Below, in pieces: positions 1-10,027 of a stretch of DNA of 64,000 nt. How positions within the stretch are numbered: the first letter of the stretch is position 1; the number at the start of each line of letters is the position of its first letter. This DNA is from Cedecea colo (lineage in GTDB: Bacteria > Pseudomonadota > Gammaproteobacteria > Enterobacterales > Enterobacteriaceae). The stretch covers positions 496,001 to 560,000 of the forward strand of contig NZ_SOYS01000002.1 in the NCBI RefSeq assembly GCF_011808225.1. Reading direction: 5' to 3'. The position numbers were made by a program, and so were the translations under genes. The notes below the pieces were generated by a model. It was given only the letters and a program-made list of their open reading frames with translations, was not told the DNA's origin and ran no database searches.

Positions 1-432
1 GAAGCAAAGATCCGCAGCATGAGCGAGGCGTTTAATCTCCAGCCAATTTTTAACAGCGCGACGGATTCCCTGCCGCTCGGATTTAAACAGCGCCTGGCGC
101 TGGCCTGCTCCCTGATGCACGAGCCGGATATCCTTTTTCTCGATGAACCGACCTCCGGCGTTGACCCGATCACCCGCCGCGAATTCTGGCTGCACATTAA
201 TAGCATGGTCGAAAAAGGCGTAACGGTCATGGTCACTACGCACTTTATGGACGAGGCGGAATACTGCGACCGCATAGGGCTTGTGTATCGCGGAAAGCTT
301 ATCGCCAGCGGCACGCCGGACGATCTTAAGCAACAGGCGGCGAACGACGAGCAGGCCGATCCGACCATGGAACAGGCATTTATCACGCTGATACACGAGT
401 GGGATAAGGAGCATGAAGATGAGCGAGCATAA
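1..432 (+). CDS. ybhF: ABC exporter ATPase YbhF, C-terminal part (5' end outside window)
   Basis: Only the last ~143 codons are visible; the frame is open from base 1. It is the C-terminal nucleotide-binding domain of an ABC exporter ATPase. It shows a signature-like stretch ([12 protein letters not shown]), a Walker B/D-loop ([13 protein letters not shown]) and the switch histidine ([10 protein letters not shown]). Identification rests on the downstream neighbours, which are clear YbhS and YbhR homologues. In E. coli YbhF carries two ATPase domains and drives the YbhSR permeases. Its stop lies 13 bases past the start of ybhS, so the genes are translationally coupled. The start codon and first ATPase domain cannot be assessed. 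Confidence 0.93.
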   Translation, partial: EAKIRSMSEAFNLQPIFNSATDSLPLGFKQRLALACSLMHEPDILFLDEPTSGVDPITRREFWLHINSMVEKGVTVMVTTHFMDEAEYCDRIGLVYRGKLIASGTPDDLKQQAANDEQADPTMEQAFITLIHEWDKEHEDERA

Positions 433-1558
433 TCAGATTATCTCCTGGCGGCGGGTACGCGCCCTGTGCGTGAAGGAAACGCGGCAGATTGTGCGCGACC
501 CAAGCAGTTGGCTAATTGCCGTCGTGATCCCCCTGCTGCTGCTGTTTATTTTTGGCTATGGAATCAACCTCGATTCCAGTCGTCTGCACGTGGGCGTCCT
601 GCTGGAGCAGCAAAGCGAGGAAGCGCTGGACTTCGCCCATACCATCAGCGCCTCGCCCTATATCCAGCCCACCGTCAGCGATAACCGCCAGGAGCTGATT
701 CGGCTTATGCAGGCGGGGAAAATTCGCGGCATGGTGGTTATCCCAACCGATTTTGCGCAGAACATGGCGCGTGCGGACGCAACCGCGCCGATTCAGGTCA
801 TCACCGACGGCAGCGAGCCGAATACCGCGAATTTTGTGCAGGGCTATATGGAAGGGATCTGGCAGATCTGGCAACAGCAGCGCGCGGAAGATCGGGGCGA
901 AAGCTTTGAACCGCAGATCGACGTGCAGCTGCGCTACTGGTTTAACCCCGCGGCCATCAGCCAGCATTTTATTATCCCCGGCGCGATAACCATCATTATG
1001 ACGGTCATCGGCGCGATCCTGACTTCGCTGGTCGTCGCGCGTGAATGGGAACGCGGTACGATGGAGGCGCTGCTGTCAACCCAGGTCACACGCAGCGAAT
1101 TATTGCTGTGCAAGCTGCTGCCGTATTACGTGCTCGGCATGCTGGCGATGCTGCTGTGTATGCTGGTTTCGGTCTTTATTCTCGGCGTGCCTTACCGTGG
1201 GTCGCTGCTGCTGTTATTTCTTATCACCAGCCTGTTTTTGCTCAGTACGCTCGGCATGGGATTGCTGATCTCTACGATTACCCGTAATCAGTTTAACGCG
1301 GCCCAGGTGGCGCTGAACGCCGCGTTTCTGCCGTCAATTATGCTGTCGGGCTTTATCTTCCAGATTGACAGCATGCCCGCGATTATTCGCGCGGTGACCT
1401 ATGTGATACCCGCTCGCTACTTCGTCAGCACGCTGCAAAGCCTGTTTCTGGCGGGGAATATTGCCACGGTGCTGGTGGTCAACGTGCTGTTTTTAATCGC
1501 CTCAGCGGTGATGTTTATCGGCCTGACGGCGCTGAAAACCAAACGTCGTCTTGATTAA
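419..1558 (+). CDS. ybhS: ABC exporter permease YbhS
   Basis: Inner-membrane permease of the YbhFSR exporter (ABC-2 type), nearly identical in pattern to E. coli YbhS. One N-terminal membrane helix (about residues 30-50) is followed by a large periplasmic domain with motif [16 protein letters not shown] and then a cluster of five hydrophobic helices in the C-terminal half. In E. coli the complex is linked to export of drugs and to Na+/Li+ export; the substrate cannot be read here. I take the ATG at 419, spaced seven bases from AAGGAG; an in-frame ATG at 413 is possible. It overlaps the end of ybhF, and ybhR follows after 9 bp. Confidence 0.95.
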   Translation: MSEHNQIISWRRVRALCVKETRQIVRDPSSWLIAVVIPLLLLFIFGYGINLDSSRLHVGVLLEQQSEEALDFAHTISASPYIQPTVSDNRQELIRLMQAGKIRGMVVIPTDFAQNMARADATAPIQVITDGSEPNTANFVQGYMEGIWQIWQQQRAEDRGESFEPQIDVQLRYWFNPAAISQHFIIPGAITIIMTVIGAILTSLVVAREWERGTMEALLSTQVTRSELLLCKLLPYYVLGMLAMLLCMLVSVFILGVPYRGSLLLLFLITSLFLLSTLGMGLLISTITRNQFNAAQVALNAAFLPSIMLSGFIFQIDSMPAIIRAVTYVIPARYFVSTLQSLFLAGNIATVLVVNVLFLIASAVMFIGLTALKTKRRLD

Positions 1559-1567
1559 GGGAAAGCT

Positions 1568-2674
1568 ATGTTTCATCGCCTATGGACATTGATTCGCAAA
1601 GAGCTGCAATCTCTGCTGCGCGAACCACAAACCCGCGCCATTCTCATTGCGCCGGTCATCATACAGGTCGTGCTGTTCCCCTTTGCCGCAACGCTTGAAG
1701 TGACCAACGCGACCATTGCGATTTATAACGAGGATAACGGCAGCCATTCCGTGGAGCTGACGCAGCGTTTTGCGCGCGCAAAGGCCTTTAACCACGTGCT
1801 GCTGTTAAAGAGCCCGCAGGAAATACAGCCGACCATCGATAATCAAAAGGCGCTGTTGCTGATTCGCTTCCCGGCGGATTTTTCGCGCAGCCTGGCAAGC
1901 AACCAGCCCGCAAAACTGCAAATCATTCTGGATGGGCGTAACTCTAACAGCGCCCAGATTGCCGCCAATTATCTGCAGCAGATAGTGAAGAACTACCAGC
2001 AGGAGTTAATGACCGGGCAGTCAAAACCGAACAACAGCGAGCTGGTGGTACGCAACTGGTATAACCCGAATCTGGACTATAAATGGTTCGTGGTGCCGTC
2101 GCTTATCGCCATGATAACGACCATCGGCGTGATGATTGTCACCTCGCTGTCGGTTGCCCGCGAGCGCGAACAGGGCACGCTCGATCAGCTTCTGGTATCG
2201 CCGCTGGCGACCTGGCAGATTTTCGTCGGCAAAGCCGTACCCGCGCTGATTGTCGCTATCGGACAGGCCACTATCGTGCTGGGCGTGGGGATTTGGGGCT
2301 ATCACATTCCCTTCTCCGGCTCGGTGCTGCTGTTCTACTTCACAATGCTGATTTACGGCCTGTCTTTGGTAGGCTTTGGGCTGCTTATCTCCGCGCTGTG
2401 CTCAACGCAGCAGCAGGCGTTTATCGGGGTATTTGTCTTTATGATGCCGGCGATATTGCTTTCGGGTTACGTTTCCCCGGTGGAGAATATGCCGGTGTGG
2501 CTACAGGATATAACCTGGATAAACCCTATCCGGCATTTCACCGACATTACGAAACAGATTTACCTGAAGGATGCGAGTTTTGACATTGTGTGGGGAAGCG
2601 TGTGGCCGCTGCTGGTGATAGCGGCCATCACTCTATCAGCGGCGTACTGGATGTTTCGTCGCAAAATTGCCTGA
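1568..2674 (+). CDS. ybhR: ABC exporter permease YbhR
   Basis: Second permease subunit of YbhFSR, 368 aa, the usual family length. Same architecture as YbhS: N-terminal helix, periplasmic domain ([18 protein letters not shown]), then the ABC-2 permease block with [17 protein letters not shown], a typical coupling motif, and a final helix near the C terminus. Its start follows ybhS by 9 bp with AGGGAAAG as ribosome site. The last 39 bases overlap convergently with the 3' end of ybhQ, so the two operons meet tail to tail. Confidence 0.95.
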   Translation: MFHRLWTLIRKELQSLLREPQTRAILIAPVIIQVVLFPFAATLEVTNATIAIYNEDNGSHSVELTQRFARAKAFNHVLLLKSPQEIQPTIDNQKALLLIRFPADFSRSLASNQPAKLQIILDGRNSNSAQIAANYLQQIVKNYQQELMTGQSKPNNSELVVRNWYNPNLDYKWFVVPSLIAMITTIGVMIVTSLSVAREREQGTLDQLLVSPLATWQIFVGKAVPALIVAIGQATIVLGVGIWGYHIPFSGSVLLFYFTMLIYGLSLVGFGLLISALCSTQQQAFIGVFVFMMPAILLSGYVSPVENMPVWLQDITWINPIRHFTDITKQIYLKDASFDIVWGSVWPLLVIAAITLSAAYWMFRRKIA

Positions 2675-3043
2675 TTTGTCTTTGGCAAGCAGGGAATAGA
2701 CGGCGGGCCCGGCAAGCATGACCAGGCCTGCTACTGCGATAAGCAAAGTGCTTTCTACCACGCGGGACAGCAGCCAAAGAGCAATCATCGCCGACCCGAA
2801 ATACCAGCTTGTGGTTAACTCCTCCAGGAAATCACCGATGTCGCGCAGCCTGCCGCTGTGAAAGCGCTGCAGGGCGAACATCATAATAACCGTTGCCACA
2901 TAAAGCAGACACAAGCCCACGCCGACCGGGATAAGCGTCTTCATTTTCCAGCCTGCCAGCAGCGCAACCACGACCATAAAATGCAGCATAATCTGCCAAC
3001 AAGTCAGCCCGGTTGTCACCTGTAAGCGCTGTTGCCACTTCAT
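2636..3043 (-). CDS. ybhQ: inner-membrane protein YbhQ
   Basis: Small (135 aa) integral membrane protein with four predicted hydrophobic segments at about residues 15-35, 36-58, 80-96 and 97-118. A basic tail follows the last. It belongs to the YbhQ family, whose function is unknown. It is transcribed against ybhR and divergently from ybhP. Identification is by gene order and recognisable sequence ([20 protein letters not shown]). Confidence 0.9.
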   Translation of the reverse strand: MKWQQRLQVTTGLTCWQIMLHFMVVVALLAGWKMKTLIPVGVGLCLLYVATVIMMFALQRFHSGRLRDIGDFLEELTTSWYFGSAMIALWLLSRVVESTLLIAVAGLVMLAGPAVYSLLAKDKSGNFATKHPVRR

Positions 3044-3176
3044 GTTTTTACTCCTGGCATGGTTTTACCTGTCATTGAGAGTACGCCAGTGTACGGAAAA
3101 TTCCGCAAGCCGCCCTCTTTTTGTGACAAAGACTACACTTTATTTACATCAGGAATACAAAAAGACCGGGAGCGGC

Positions 3177-3938
3177 ATGGCACATCAGACTCCGCGCTTT
3201 TCCTTTAAAGTGCTCACTATAAATACACACAAGGGCTTCACCACGTTTAACCGACGTTTTATTCTGCCGGAACTCCGGGATGCGGTGCGCACGGTAGCGG
3301 CAGATATTGTCTGCCTTCAGGAAGTGATGGGCGCGCATGAAGCCCATTCAGTGCGCTTCGAAAACTGGCCTGAAAGCAGCCACTATGAGTTTCTGGCCGA
3401 CACCGTATGGCATGATTTCGCCTACGGACGCAACGCCGTTTATCCGGAAGGCCATCATGGCAACGCCGTGCTTTCCCGCTTCCCCATTACCCAGTTTGAT
3501 AATCGCGATATCTCCGTGGACGGTCATGAAAAGCGAGGCATGCTGCATTGCCAGATGACCGTGCCGGAGCAAAGCATTCGCGTGCACGTTATTTGCGTTC
3601 ATCTTGGGCTGCGCGAAGAACACCGTCAGGCGCAGCTGAATATGTTGTGCAAGCTGGTGAATGAGTTGCCAGAAGGGGAACCCGTGGTGGTTGCCGGCGA
3701 TTTTAACGACTGGCGGCAAAAAGCGAATCGTCTGCTAAAAAATGTAGCCGGGCTGGATGAAGTCTTTACCCGCGCTTATGGCCGCCCGGCTCGCACTTTT
3801 CCGGCAGGCTTGCCGCTTTTACGTCTGGACAGGATTTACGTCAAACATGCTCACGTTAGCGCGCCTTCGGCCCTCAACCTGCGTCACTGGCGTCATCTGT
3901 CCGATCATGCCCCGCTCGCCGTGGAGATCCATATATGA
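3177..3938 (+). CDS. ybhP: endonuclease/exonuclease/phosphatase family protein YbhP
   Basis: EEP-superfamily hydrolase (253 aa). Family motifs are visible in order: an early TINTHKG, metal-binding glutamate in VCLQEV, catalytic [15 protein letters not shown] and the final SDHAPL. E. coli YbhP is co-transcribed with clsB and ybhN, but its substrate is not established. I use the internal ATG at 3177 (preceded by GGGAGCGG) rather than the ATG at 3042, because the extra 45 residues lack family character. Its stop overlaps the ATG of clsB by four bases. Confidence 0.93.
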   Translation: MAHQTPRFSFKVLTINTHKGFTTFNRRFILPELRDAVRTVAADIVCLQEVMGAHEAHSVRFENWPESSHYEFLADTVWHDFAYGRNAVYPEGHHGNAVLSRFPITQFDNRDISVDGHEKRGMLHCQMTVPEQSIRVHVICVHLGLREEHRQAQLNMLCKLVNELPEGEPVVVAGDFNDWRQKANRLLKNVAGLDEVFTRAYGRPARTFPAGLPLLRLDRIYVKHAHVSAPSALNLRHWRHLSDHAPLAVEIHI

Positions 3939-5179
3939 AAAATAACTGGCGCGACGGCAACCGCATCGAACTGCTGGTAAATGGGGATGAACTCTTCCCG
4001 GCGGTATTTGAAGCGATCGACAACGCGCGTAATACGGTAATACTCGAAACCTTTATCTGGTTTGAAGACAGCGTCGGCAAACGGCTTCACAAGACTATCC
4101 TGGATGCGGCTAAACGTGGCGTAAGTATCGACGTGCTGCTCGACGGCTACGGCTCTCCCGATTTAAGCGATGAATTTGTCAACCAGCTCACCAGCGCCGG
4201 CGTAAAGTTTCGCTATTACGATCCCCGCCCGCCGCTGTTCGGGATGCGCACCAACGTGTTCCGCCGGATGCACCGCAAGCTGGTGGTGGTGGATGGCCAG
4301 CTCGCCTTTATCGGCGGCATTAACTACTCCGCCGAGCATATGATTGATTACGGTCCGGAGGCGAAGCAGGACTATGCCGTCAGGGTTGAAGGGCCGGTGG
4401 TGGATGATATCTCAGGCTTTATGGTTTCTAACCTGCCGGGGCATGAAAGCCCGCGCCGCTGGTGGGGCCGCCGTCGCCATCGGGCGCAGGATAATCCGAT
4501 GCCGGGCGAAGCGCAGGCGCTGTTTGTCTGGCGCGATAACGACCAACATCGGGACGATATTGAGCGCTACTATCTGAAAATGTTAAGCAACGCGAAGCAG
4601 GAAGTGATTATCGCCAACGCCTATTTCTTTCCTGGCTACCGGCTGCTGCACGCCATGCGCAACGCCGCCCGCCGCGGCGTAAAGGTAAAGCTTATCGTGC
4701 AGGGCGAGCCGGATATGCCGATTGTGAAAGTAGGCGCCCGCCTGCTCTATAACTATCTGGTAAAAGGCGGGGTCGATGTCTATGAATACCTGCGCAGGCC
4801 GCTGCACGGTAAAGTAGCGCTGATGGACGATCACTGGGCCACCGTCGGCTCCAGCAATCTTGATCCGCTGAGCCTCTCCCTCAATCTGGAAGCGAACCTG
4901 ATAGTCTACGATCTGAACTTCAATCAGCAGCTACGTGAAAATCTCAGCCAGTTAATCAGCGAAGACTGCCAGCAGGTGGATGAATCTCTGATCCCCAAAC
5001 GTACCTGGTGGAACCTGGGCAAAAGCGTGGTGGTATTCCACTTTTTACGCCACTTCCCCGCCCTGGTGGGCTGGCTGCCCGGGCATACCCCGCGCCTGTC
5101 GCTGGTAGAACCGCCCGTACAGCCTGAAATGGAGACGCAGGACCGGGTAGATTCCGATAACGAGGGAGTAAAACTGTAA
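3935..5179 (+). CDS. clsB: cardiolipin synthase B
   Basis: Phospholipase-D-superfamily enzyme of 414 aa that makes cardiolipin from phosphatidylglycerol in the inner membrane. Two HKD motifs are intact: [18 protein letters not shown] near residue 113 and [18 protein letters not shown] near residue 290. There are no N-terminal membrane helices, as expected for ClsB rather than ClsA. ATGA overlap with ybhP upstream and a one-base overlap with ybhN downstream show a compact operon. Confidence 0.96.
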   Translation: MKNNWRDGNRIELLVNGDELFPAVFEAIDNARNTVILETFIWFEDSVGKRLHKTILDAAKRGVSIDVLLDGYGSPDLSDEFVNQLTSAGVKFRYYDPRPPLFGMRTNVFRRMHRKLVVVDGQLAFIGGINYSAEHMIDYGPEAKQDYAVRVEGPVVDDISGFMVSNLPGHESPRRWWGRRRHRAQDNPMPGEAQALFVWRDNDQHRDDIERYYLKMLSNAKQEVIIANAYFFPGYRLLHAMRNAARRGVKVKLIVQGEPDMPIVKVGARLLYNYLVKGGVDVYEYLRRPLHGKVALMDDHWATVGSSNLDPLSLSLNLEANLIVYDLNFNQQLRENLSQLISEDCQQVDESLIPKRTWWNLGKSVVVFHFLRHFPALVGWLPGHTPRLSLVEPPVQPEMETQDRVDSDNEGVKL

Positions 5180-6198
5180 TGGCGCACTCACACCCCAAAT
5201 GGCGTAAGGCAAAGAAAATCCTTACCTGGCTGTTTTTTATCGCTGTGATTGTGCTGCTGGGGGTTTATGCCCAGAAAGTTAACTGGCAGGAGGTGTGGAA
5301 GGTTATCCGCGGCTACAACCGCATCGCGCTCTTTAGCGCCGTGGGGTTGGTTATTATAAGCTATCTGCTTTATGGCTGTTACGATCTGCTGGGGCGAGCC
5401 TACTGCGGCCATAAGCTGGCTAAACGGCAGGTCATGCTGGTCTCTTTTATTTGCTATGCCTTTAACCTGACGCTCAGCACCTGGGTTGGCGGGATCGGTA
5501 TGCGCTACCGGCTCTATTCGCGTCTTGGCCTGCCCGGCAGCACCATTACGCGTATCTTCTCTTTGAGTATTTCCACCAACTGGCTTGGTTACATCCTGCT
5601 GGGCGGGGTGATTTTTACCGCAGGCGTCGTGCAACTGCCTGACCACTGGTATATCAATCAGACTACGCTGCGCATTATTGGCATCGTGCTGCTGGCGATA
5701 ATTGTGGCCTACCTGTGGTTCTGCGCTTTTGCCAAACACCGCCATATGACGGTAAAGGGGCAGAAACTGGTGCTGCCCTCGTTTAAGTTCGCCGTTGCGC
5801 AGATGCTCATCTCCAGCGCCAACTGGATGGCGATGGGCGCCATTATCTGGCTGCTTCTGGGCCAGGAGATAAACTACTTCTTCGTACTGGGCGTACTGCT
5901 GGTAAGCAGCATCGTCGGGGTTATTGTGCATATTCCGGCGGGTATCGGGGTTCTGGAAGCAGTATTTATCGCGCTGCTGGCCGGGGAACACACCAGTCAC
6001 GGCGCCATTATCGCCGCCCTGCTCGCCTATCGTTTGCTCTATTTTATCGCCCCGCTGCTGCTGGCCATCGTCTGTTATCTGGCGTTGGAAAGCCGGGCGA
6101 AAAAACTACGGGCGAAGAACGAGAAGAAGATGCAAAAAGAAGAGAAAAAAACCCCTGCTCCGGAGGAAGAGGGGCCTGACCACAAAATTTCGACCTAA
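5179..6198 (+). CDS. ybhN: inner-membrane protein YbhN (UPF0104/AglD family)
   Basis: A 339-aa polytopic membrane protein with about eight hydrophobic segments. It carries the family hallmark GIGMRYRLYSRLG in a loop after the third segment and a PAGIGVLEAVF segment near the C terminus. The tail is highly charged (Lys/Glu-rich). The family (lysyl-phosphatidylglycerol synthase flippase-like) is linked to lipid handling, which fits its place after clsB. The exact role is unknown. It ends four bases inside the 3' end of convergent ybhL. Confidence 0.93.
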   Translation: MAHSHPKWRKAKKILTWLFFIAVIVLLGVYAQKVNWQEVWKVIRGYNRIALFSAVGLVIISYLLYGCYDLLGRAYCGHKLAKRQVMLVSFICYAFNLTLSTWVGGIGMRYRLYSRLGLPGSTITRIFSLSISTNWLGYILLGGVIFTAGVVQLPDHWYINQTTLRIIGIVLLAIIVAYLWFCAFAKHRHMTVKGQKLVLPSFKFAVAQMLISSANWMAMGAIIWLLLGQEINYFFVLGVLLVSSIVGVIVHIPAGIGVLEAVFIALLAGEHTSHGAIIAALLAYRLLYFIAPLLLAIVCYLALESRAKKLRAKNEKKMQKEEKKTPAPEEEGPDHKIST

Positions 6199-6905
6199 CG
6201 GCGGTTACCAAAAATACGCAGCAGCATCAGGAACAGGTTGATGAAGTCCAGATACAGCGTCAATGCGCCAAGGATGGAGTATTTACGCATGTTTTGCGTA
6301 TCGCGCACGTCAATCTGTTCGCCGATATTCTTCAGCTTCTGCGTGTCGTAGGCGGTGAGGCCAACAAACACAATCACTCCGATGTAGGTCACCGCCCACA
6401 TAAGCGCGGAGCTTTTCAGCCAGATGTTGACAAGCGAAGCCAGTACGATGCCGATCAGCGCCATAAACAGCATATTGCCGAAACCGCTCAGGTCACGTTT
6501 GGTGGTGTAGCCATACAGGCTCATGGCGCCAAACATGCCGCCTGCAACCACAAAGGTGCTGGCGATAGACGAATAGGTATAAACAATGAAAATGCTGGAG
6601 AGCGTAAGCCCCGTCAGGGCGGAGTAAAGCATAAACAGCGTGGTTGCCATGCCTGAGCTCAGCCTTTGCACCATGCCGGACAGCACAAACACCAGCGCCA
6701 GTTGGGCGATAATCAGCCCGAAAAAGGTGATCTTACTGGAGAAGACAAACTCCATCACCGCCGGGGTGTTAGCGGCATACCAGGCAATAAACGCGGTCAG
6801 CAACAGCCCGCAGGTCATCCAGCCGTAAACCTGCGCCATATATGCCTGCAGGCCGGTACGCGCCTGCTGAACGATTGTGTCATTGGAACGGGGGAATCGA
6901 TCCAT
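6195..6905 (-). CDS. ybhL: BAX inhibitor-1/YccA family protein YbhL
   Basis: A 236-aa membrane protein of the BI-1 (TMBIM) family with seven hydrophobic segments. It has the conserved region YDTQKLKNIGE in the penultimate loop, which contains the pH-sensing aspartates described for this family. Role in bacteria is poorly defined; some members leak calcium. E. coli has a second paralogue, ybhM, next to ybhL; none is present here, as moaE follows directly. Confidence 0.94.
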   Translation of the reverse strand: MDRFPRSNDTIVQQARTGLQAYMAQVYGWMTCGLLLTAFIAWYAANTPAVMEFVFSSKITFFGLIIAQLALVFVLSGMVQRLSSGMATTLFMLYSALTGLTLSSIFIVYTYSSIASTFVVAGGMFGAMSLYGYTTKRDLSGFGNMLFMALIGIVLASLVNIWLKSSALMWAVTYIGVIVFVGLTAYDTQKLKNIGEQIDVRDTQNMRKYSILGALTLYLDFINLFLMLLRIFGNRR

Positions 6906-6993
6906 GATGCTACCTCTGTTAATTGCGTTAACCTGATTTCAGGCTTAAAAGCCTACCATATTTAAGATTAACACAACTCCAACAGGGTGCCTC

Positions 6994-7446
6994 CTACCAG
7001 CGTTTGGCCGCCTGTTTATCGCTATCGCGTGCTTCGACCCAGCGATCCCCTTCCGGCGTAGCCTCACGCTTCCAGAACGGCGCGCGCGTTTTCAGGTAAT
7101 CCATTATAAATTGCGCCGCTTCGAACGCCGAGCTGCGGTGCGCGCCGGTCACGCCAACAAAAACGATTTCATCGCCGGGCCATAACTCACCGATACGGTG
7201 AATGACCGAAACGCGTTGCAGCGGCCAGCGAAGACGAGCTTCTTCGACAATTTCCGCCAGCGCTTTTTCCGTCATGCCGGGATAGTGCTCAAGGGTCAGC
7301 GCACTGACGCTCTCGCCCAGGTTATGATTGCGAACTTTGCCGGTAAAGGTGACGACCGCGCCGTCTTCATCACACTGTGACAGCCAGAGATATTCGTCGC
7401 CCACGCTAAAATTTTCGTGGCTGACGCGGATGCGGGTATTTTCCAT
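6994..7446 (-). CDS. moaE: molybdopterin synthase catalytic subunit
   Basis: Large subunit of molybdopterin synthase, 150 aa. It converts cyclic pyranopterin monophosphate to molybdopterin with sulfur carried by MoaD. Family features visible are GAVVTFTGKVR, the HRIGEL segment, and GAHRSSAFEA followed by a TRAPFWKRE active-site lysine region. The ATG at 7446 (MENTRIRV) matches the family start; an upstream in-frame ATG at 7488 would overlap moaD. Last gene of the moaABCDE operon, 4 bp after moaD. Confidence 0.96.
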   Translation of the reverse strand: MENTRIRVSHENFSVGDEYLWLSQCDEDGAVVTFTGKVRNHNLGESVSALTLEHYPGMTEKALAEIVEEARLRWPLQRVSVIHRIGELWPGDEIVFVGVTGAHRSSAFEAAQFIMDYLKTRAPFWKREATPEGDRWVEARDSDKQAAKRW

Positions 7447-7450
7447 GCCG

Positions 7451-7696
7451 TTAGCCTCCGGTAACCGGCGGGAAGAAAGCGACTTCATCGCCGTCCGCCA
7501 GTGGATGATCGAAGCTCACCAGCGTTTGATTAACCGCGGCCAGCAGTTTGCCTGACTCAAGCGCCAGCGCCCAGCGGTCGTTTCTGCTTGCCAGCTCGGC
7601 ACGCAACTGTTCAACATCGTCATATGCTGCGCTGAGCTGCAGCCTGTCGCAGTCCACCAGTTCACGTACCTGGGCAAAAAACAGAACGTTAATCAT
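7451..7696 (-). CDS. moaD: molybdopterin synthase sulfur carrier subunit
   Basis: Ubiquitin-fold sulfur carrier of 81 aa ending in the required Gly-Gly (PPVTGG), which is thiocarboxylated by MoeB and donates sulfur to MoaE. Length and the FFAQVRE start are typical. The ATG overlaps the end of moaC by eight bases, indicating translational coupling. Confidence 0.96.
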   Translation of the reverse strand: MINVLFFAQVRELVDCDRLQLSAAYDDVEQLRAELASRNDRWALALESGKLLAAVNQTLVSFDHPLADGDEVAFFPPVTGG

Positions 7697-8174
7697 TGCC
7701 GTTCACCTTAAAATCACCGGATTTGCCGCCGCTTTTCGCCAGCAGGCGTAGCGGGCCAATCACCATGTCTTTTTGCACGGCCTTGCACATGTCATAGATG
7801 GTTAAAGCGGCAACCGAAGCGGCTGTCAGCGCTTCCATTTCGACGCCGGTTTTGCCTGTCAGACGGCAGATGGTTTCAATACGCACGCGGCTGTGCTCCG
7901 GCTCAGCTTCCAGATTTACTTCAACTTTGCTCAGCATCAGCGGATGGCACAGCGGGATAAGCTCCCAGGTACGTTTCGCTGCCTGAATCCCGGCAATGCG
8001 GGCGGTGGCAAAAACGTCGCCTTTGTGATGGCTGCCTTCGAGGATCATGGCGAGCGTTTCAGCCCGCATGGTGACAAAGGCTTCCGCGCGCGCTTCCCGC
8101 ACGGTTTCAGCTTTAGTGGAAACATCCACCATATGCGCTTCACCGGCGGCGTTAATGTGGGTCAGTTGCGACAT
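7689..8174 (-). CDS. moaC: cyclic pyranopterin monophosphate synthase
   Basis: 161-aa enzyme that rearranges 3',8-cyclo-GTP (made by MoaA) into cyclic pyranopterin monophosphate. Conserved stretches include LIPLCHPL (residues ~73-80), GVEMEALTA (~110-118) and MCKAVQKDM with the active-site lysine near 131. It lies 3 bp downstream of moaB and overlaps moaD. Confidence 0.96.
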   Translation of the reverse strand: MSQLTHINAAGEAHMVDVSTKAETVREARAEAFVTMRAETLAMILEGSHHKGDVFATARIAGIQAAKRTWELIPLCHPLMLSKVEVNLEAEPEHSRVRIETICRLTGKTGVEMEALTAASVAALTIYDMCKAVQKDMVIGPLRLLAKSGGKSGDFKVNGND

Positions 8175-8177
8175 AGT

Positions 8178-8690
8178 CTATTTCTTGATGTGTGGATGGA
8201 AGTTACAGGGACGCTGGCGCGCATCCAGCTGCTGCACAATGATATTTTCCCAGGCGGTGCGACAGGCTTTGGTGGAGCCTGGCATGGCAAAAATCAGCGT
8301 ACGGTTGGCAAGGCCCGCGACCGCCCGGGACTGCAGCGTTGAGGTGCCAATCTCTTCGTAAGAGAGCATGCGGAACAGCTCGCCAAAACCTTCTATTTCG
8401 CGGTCGAACAGCGGCAGCAGCGCTTCCGGCACCCGATCGCCCTCGGTGAATCCCGTGCCGCCGTTAATTAACACGACCTGCACATCATCGCTTGCGATCC
8501 ACTGGGAAACCCGGGCGCGGATGGCATAAAGGTTTTCTTTCACGATGGCTTTGTCTACCACTTCATGACCCGCTTCCACGGCCGACTCGCGCAGATAGTG
8601 GCCGGAGGTATCATCCTCTTCGCCTCGGCGGCTGGAGACGGTCAAAATGGCAATACGTGCCGGAATGAACGCTTCGCTTACCTGACTCAT
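8178..8690 (-). CDS. moaB: MoaB, molybdopterin-binding protein
   Basis: 170-aa MogA/MoaB-fold protein. Motifs: ILTVSSRRG near the N terminus, INGGTGFTEGDRVPEAL (molybdopterin-binding TGG loop) and MPGSTKAC. In E. coli MoaB is dispensable, and adenylation of molybdopterin is mainly done by MogA. The gene is preceded by an AAGGAGAAG ribosome site and sits 24 bp after moaA. Confidence 0.95.
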   Translation of the reverse strand: MSQVSEAFIPARIAILTVSSRRGEEDDTSGHYLRESAVEAGHEVVDKAIVKENLYAIRARVSQWIASDDVQVVLINGGTGFTEGDRVPEALLPLFDREIEGFGELFRMLSYEEIGTSTLQSRAVAGLANRTLIFAMPGSTKACRTAWENIIVQQLDARQRPCNFHPHIKK

Positions 8691-8714
8691 ACTTCTTCTC
8701 CTTATTTTTTGACG

Positions 8715-9704
8715 CTATCCACCAATCCAGGACAGGTTCTGGGTGATGCCGGTATGACCATCGTGCAGGAAATGGGTCTGTTTCTTCTGGACAAGGGCTG
8801 AGGTGATTCGCGCTTCCAGTGCTTCACCTTGCGCATCATTCGCCAGCAAATCACGCAGCGCAATGCCGCCGTCGCCAAACAGGCACAGATGAAGATTGCC
8901 GGTCGACGACACGCGCAGGCGGTTGCAGCTCGCACAGAAGTCTTTTTCATACGGCATGATGAGGCCAATTTCGCCTTTGTAATCGGAATGGCAGAAGACC
9001 TGCGCCGGGCCATCGCTACGGCCGCGAAGCTTCTGCACCCAGCCGCGTTGCAAAAGCTGGTCGCGGATGATGGTGCCGGAGATATGGTATTTACGGAAGA
9101 GTTCGCCGCCGTCACCGGTTTCCATCAGTTCAATAAAGCGTAGCTGAATGGGACGCGGTTTAATCCAGGCGAGAAAAGTATCCAGCTCGTGATGGTTAAC
9201 GCCGCGCATCAGTACCGTATTAACTTTAACGCGCTCAAAACCGGCGGCAAAAGCGGCGTCGATGCCGTTCATCACCTGACGAAATTTATCCTGCCCGGTG
9301 ATGGCGTGAAACTGGCGGGCGTCCAGACTGTCCACGCTAACATTCACTGCGGTTAACCCCGCATCCCGCCACTGCTGAACATCTCTTGCCAGACGGTAAC
9401 CGTTGGTTGTGACGGCAAGCTGGCGAATCGCCGGGTTTTCGCTGATGGCAGCAATAATTTCAGGGAAGTCGCGACGCAAAGAGGGTTCACCGCCGGTCAG
9501 GCGTACCTTTTCGGTACCCAAAGCGGCAAAGGCGCGGGTAACACGACGAATTTCATCGACGTTAAGGAAGCTTTTATTCGCCACGCCGTGCGGCTTGTAG
9601 CCATCCGGCAGGCAGTAGTTGCAACGGAAATTGCAAACGTCGGTAATCGACAGGCGCAAATAGAAAAATTTGCGCGCAAACGCATCGGTCAGTTGAGGAG
9701 CCAT
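8715..9704 (-). CDS. moaA: GTP 3',8-cyclase (radical SAM)
   Basis: First enzyme of molybdenum cofactor synthesis, 329 aa. It has the N-terminal radical-SAM cluster C24-x3-C28-x2-C31 (VCNFRCNYC), the [12 protein letters not shown]-binding segment, and the C-terminal second [4Fe-4S] cluster [18 protein letters not shown]. It ends in Gly-Gly, which the family requires. The ATG at 9704 directly follows the Moco riboswitch sequence AAAGGTGT; the longer frame to 9779 runs through the RNA element and is not coding. Confidence 0.97.
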   Translation of the reverse strand: MAPQLTDAFARKFFYLRLSITDVCNFRCNYCLPDGYKPHGVANKSFLNVDEIRRVTRAFAALGTEKVRLTGGEPSLRRDFPEIIAAISENPAIRQLAVTTNGYRLARDVQQWRDAGLTAVNVSVDSLDARQFHAITGQDKFRQVMNGIDAAFAAGFERVKVNTVLMRGVNHHELDTFLAWIKPRPIQLRFIELMETGDGGELFRKYHISGTIIRDQLLQRGWVQKLRGRSDGPAQVFCHSDYKGEIGLIMPYEKDFCASCNRLRVSSTGNLHLCLFGDGGIALRDLLANDAQGEALEARITSALVQKKQTHFLHDGHTGITQNLSWIGG

Positions 9705-9817
9705 ATACACCTTTCCAAATACGGGAGATGCAGGCATTTCTTTCTGCACCCGGCGGCCCGGAGGTCGCGGCCAAAGCACCCTATCTTGCGACTTAGGTCC
9801 AGAGGCTTAGTGTGTGT
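9705..9817 (-). promoter_or_regulatory. Moco riboswitch of the moaA leader
   Basis: The leader just upstream of moaA carries the conserved blocks of the E. coli moaA Moco RNA motif: GCCTCTG, GGTGCTTTGGCCG, CTCCCGTAT and GGAAAGGTGT running into the start codon. In E. coli the element represses moa translation when molybdenum cofactor is plentiful. The variable central stem differs from E. coli, as usual for this motif. The 5' boundary is approximate. Confidence 0.88.
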
Positions 9818-9861
9818 TTAAACGATAGTAACGCGTGACGGGGCTATTCGCCATAGTAGCC

Positions 9862-9889
9862 TTCGTTATATAAATAAAGATATAACGAA
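9862..9889. promoter_or_regulatory. ModE-type palindrome upstream of moaA
   Basis: A 28-bp inverted repeat with perfect 10-bp arms, TTCGTTATAT and ATATAACGAA, separated by eight bases. It matches the known ModE half-site CGnTATAT, and E. coli moaA is activated by ModE-molybdate. It lies about 160 bp before the moaA start and about 140 bp before yvcK. Confidence 0.75.
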
Positions 9890-9937
9890 CTAATCGTTCA
9901 ATTTCGTCACAGAGTACGCGAAAAGTGAACTTTTACC

Positions 9938-9951
9938 TTGATATACATCAT
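9938..9951. promoter_or_regulatory. FNR-like site
   Basis: TTGATATACATCAT differs from the FNR consensus TTGAT-n4-ATCAA only at the last base. E. coli moaA is induced under anaerobiosis by FNR, so a site here is expected, although it could also affect yvcK. Match by eye only. Confidence 0.5.
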
Positions 9952-10027
9952 TAACCACGGCGCCTGCATCGTCTTTTCGGCGCTTTTACGCTACCTTAAG
10001 CCGGAGAGTTGGTCATAAGGAATAGTT

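Noticed and set aside
5188-6000. 270-codon minus-strand ORF inside ybhN
   Set aside because: His/Gln-rich shadow of a hydrophobic membrane protein; the plus strand is a clear YbhN.
9705-9779. N-terminal extension of moaA to base 9779
   Set aside because: These codons coincide with the Moco riboswitch, and the MAPQL start matches the family.
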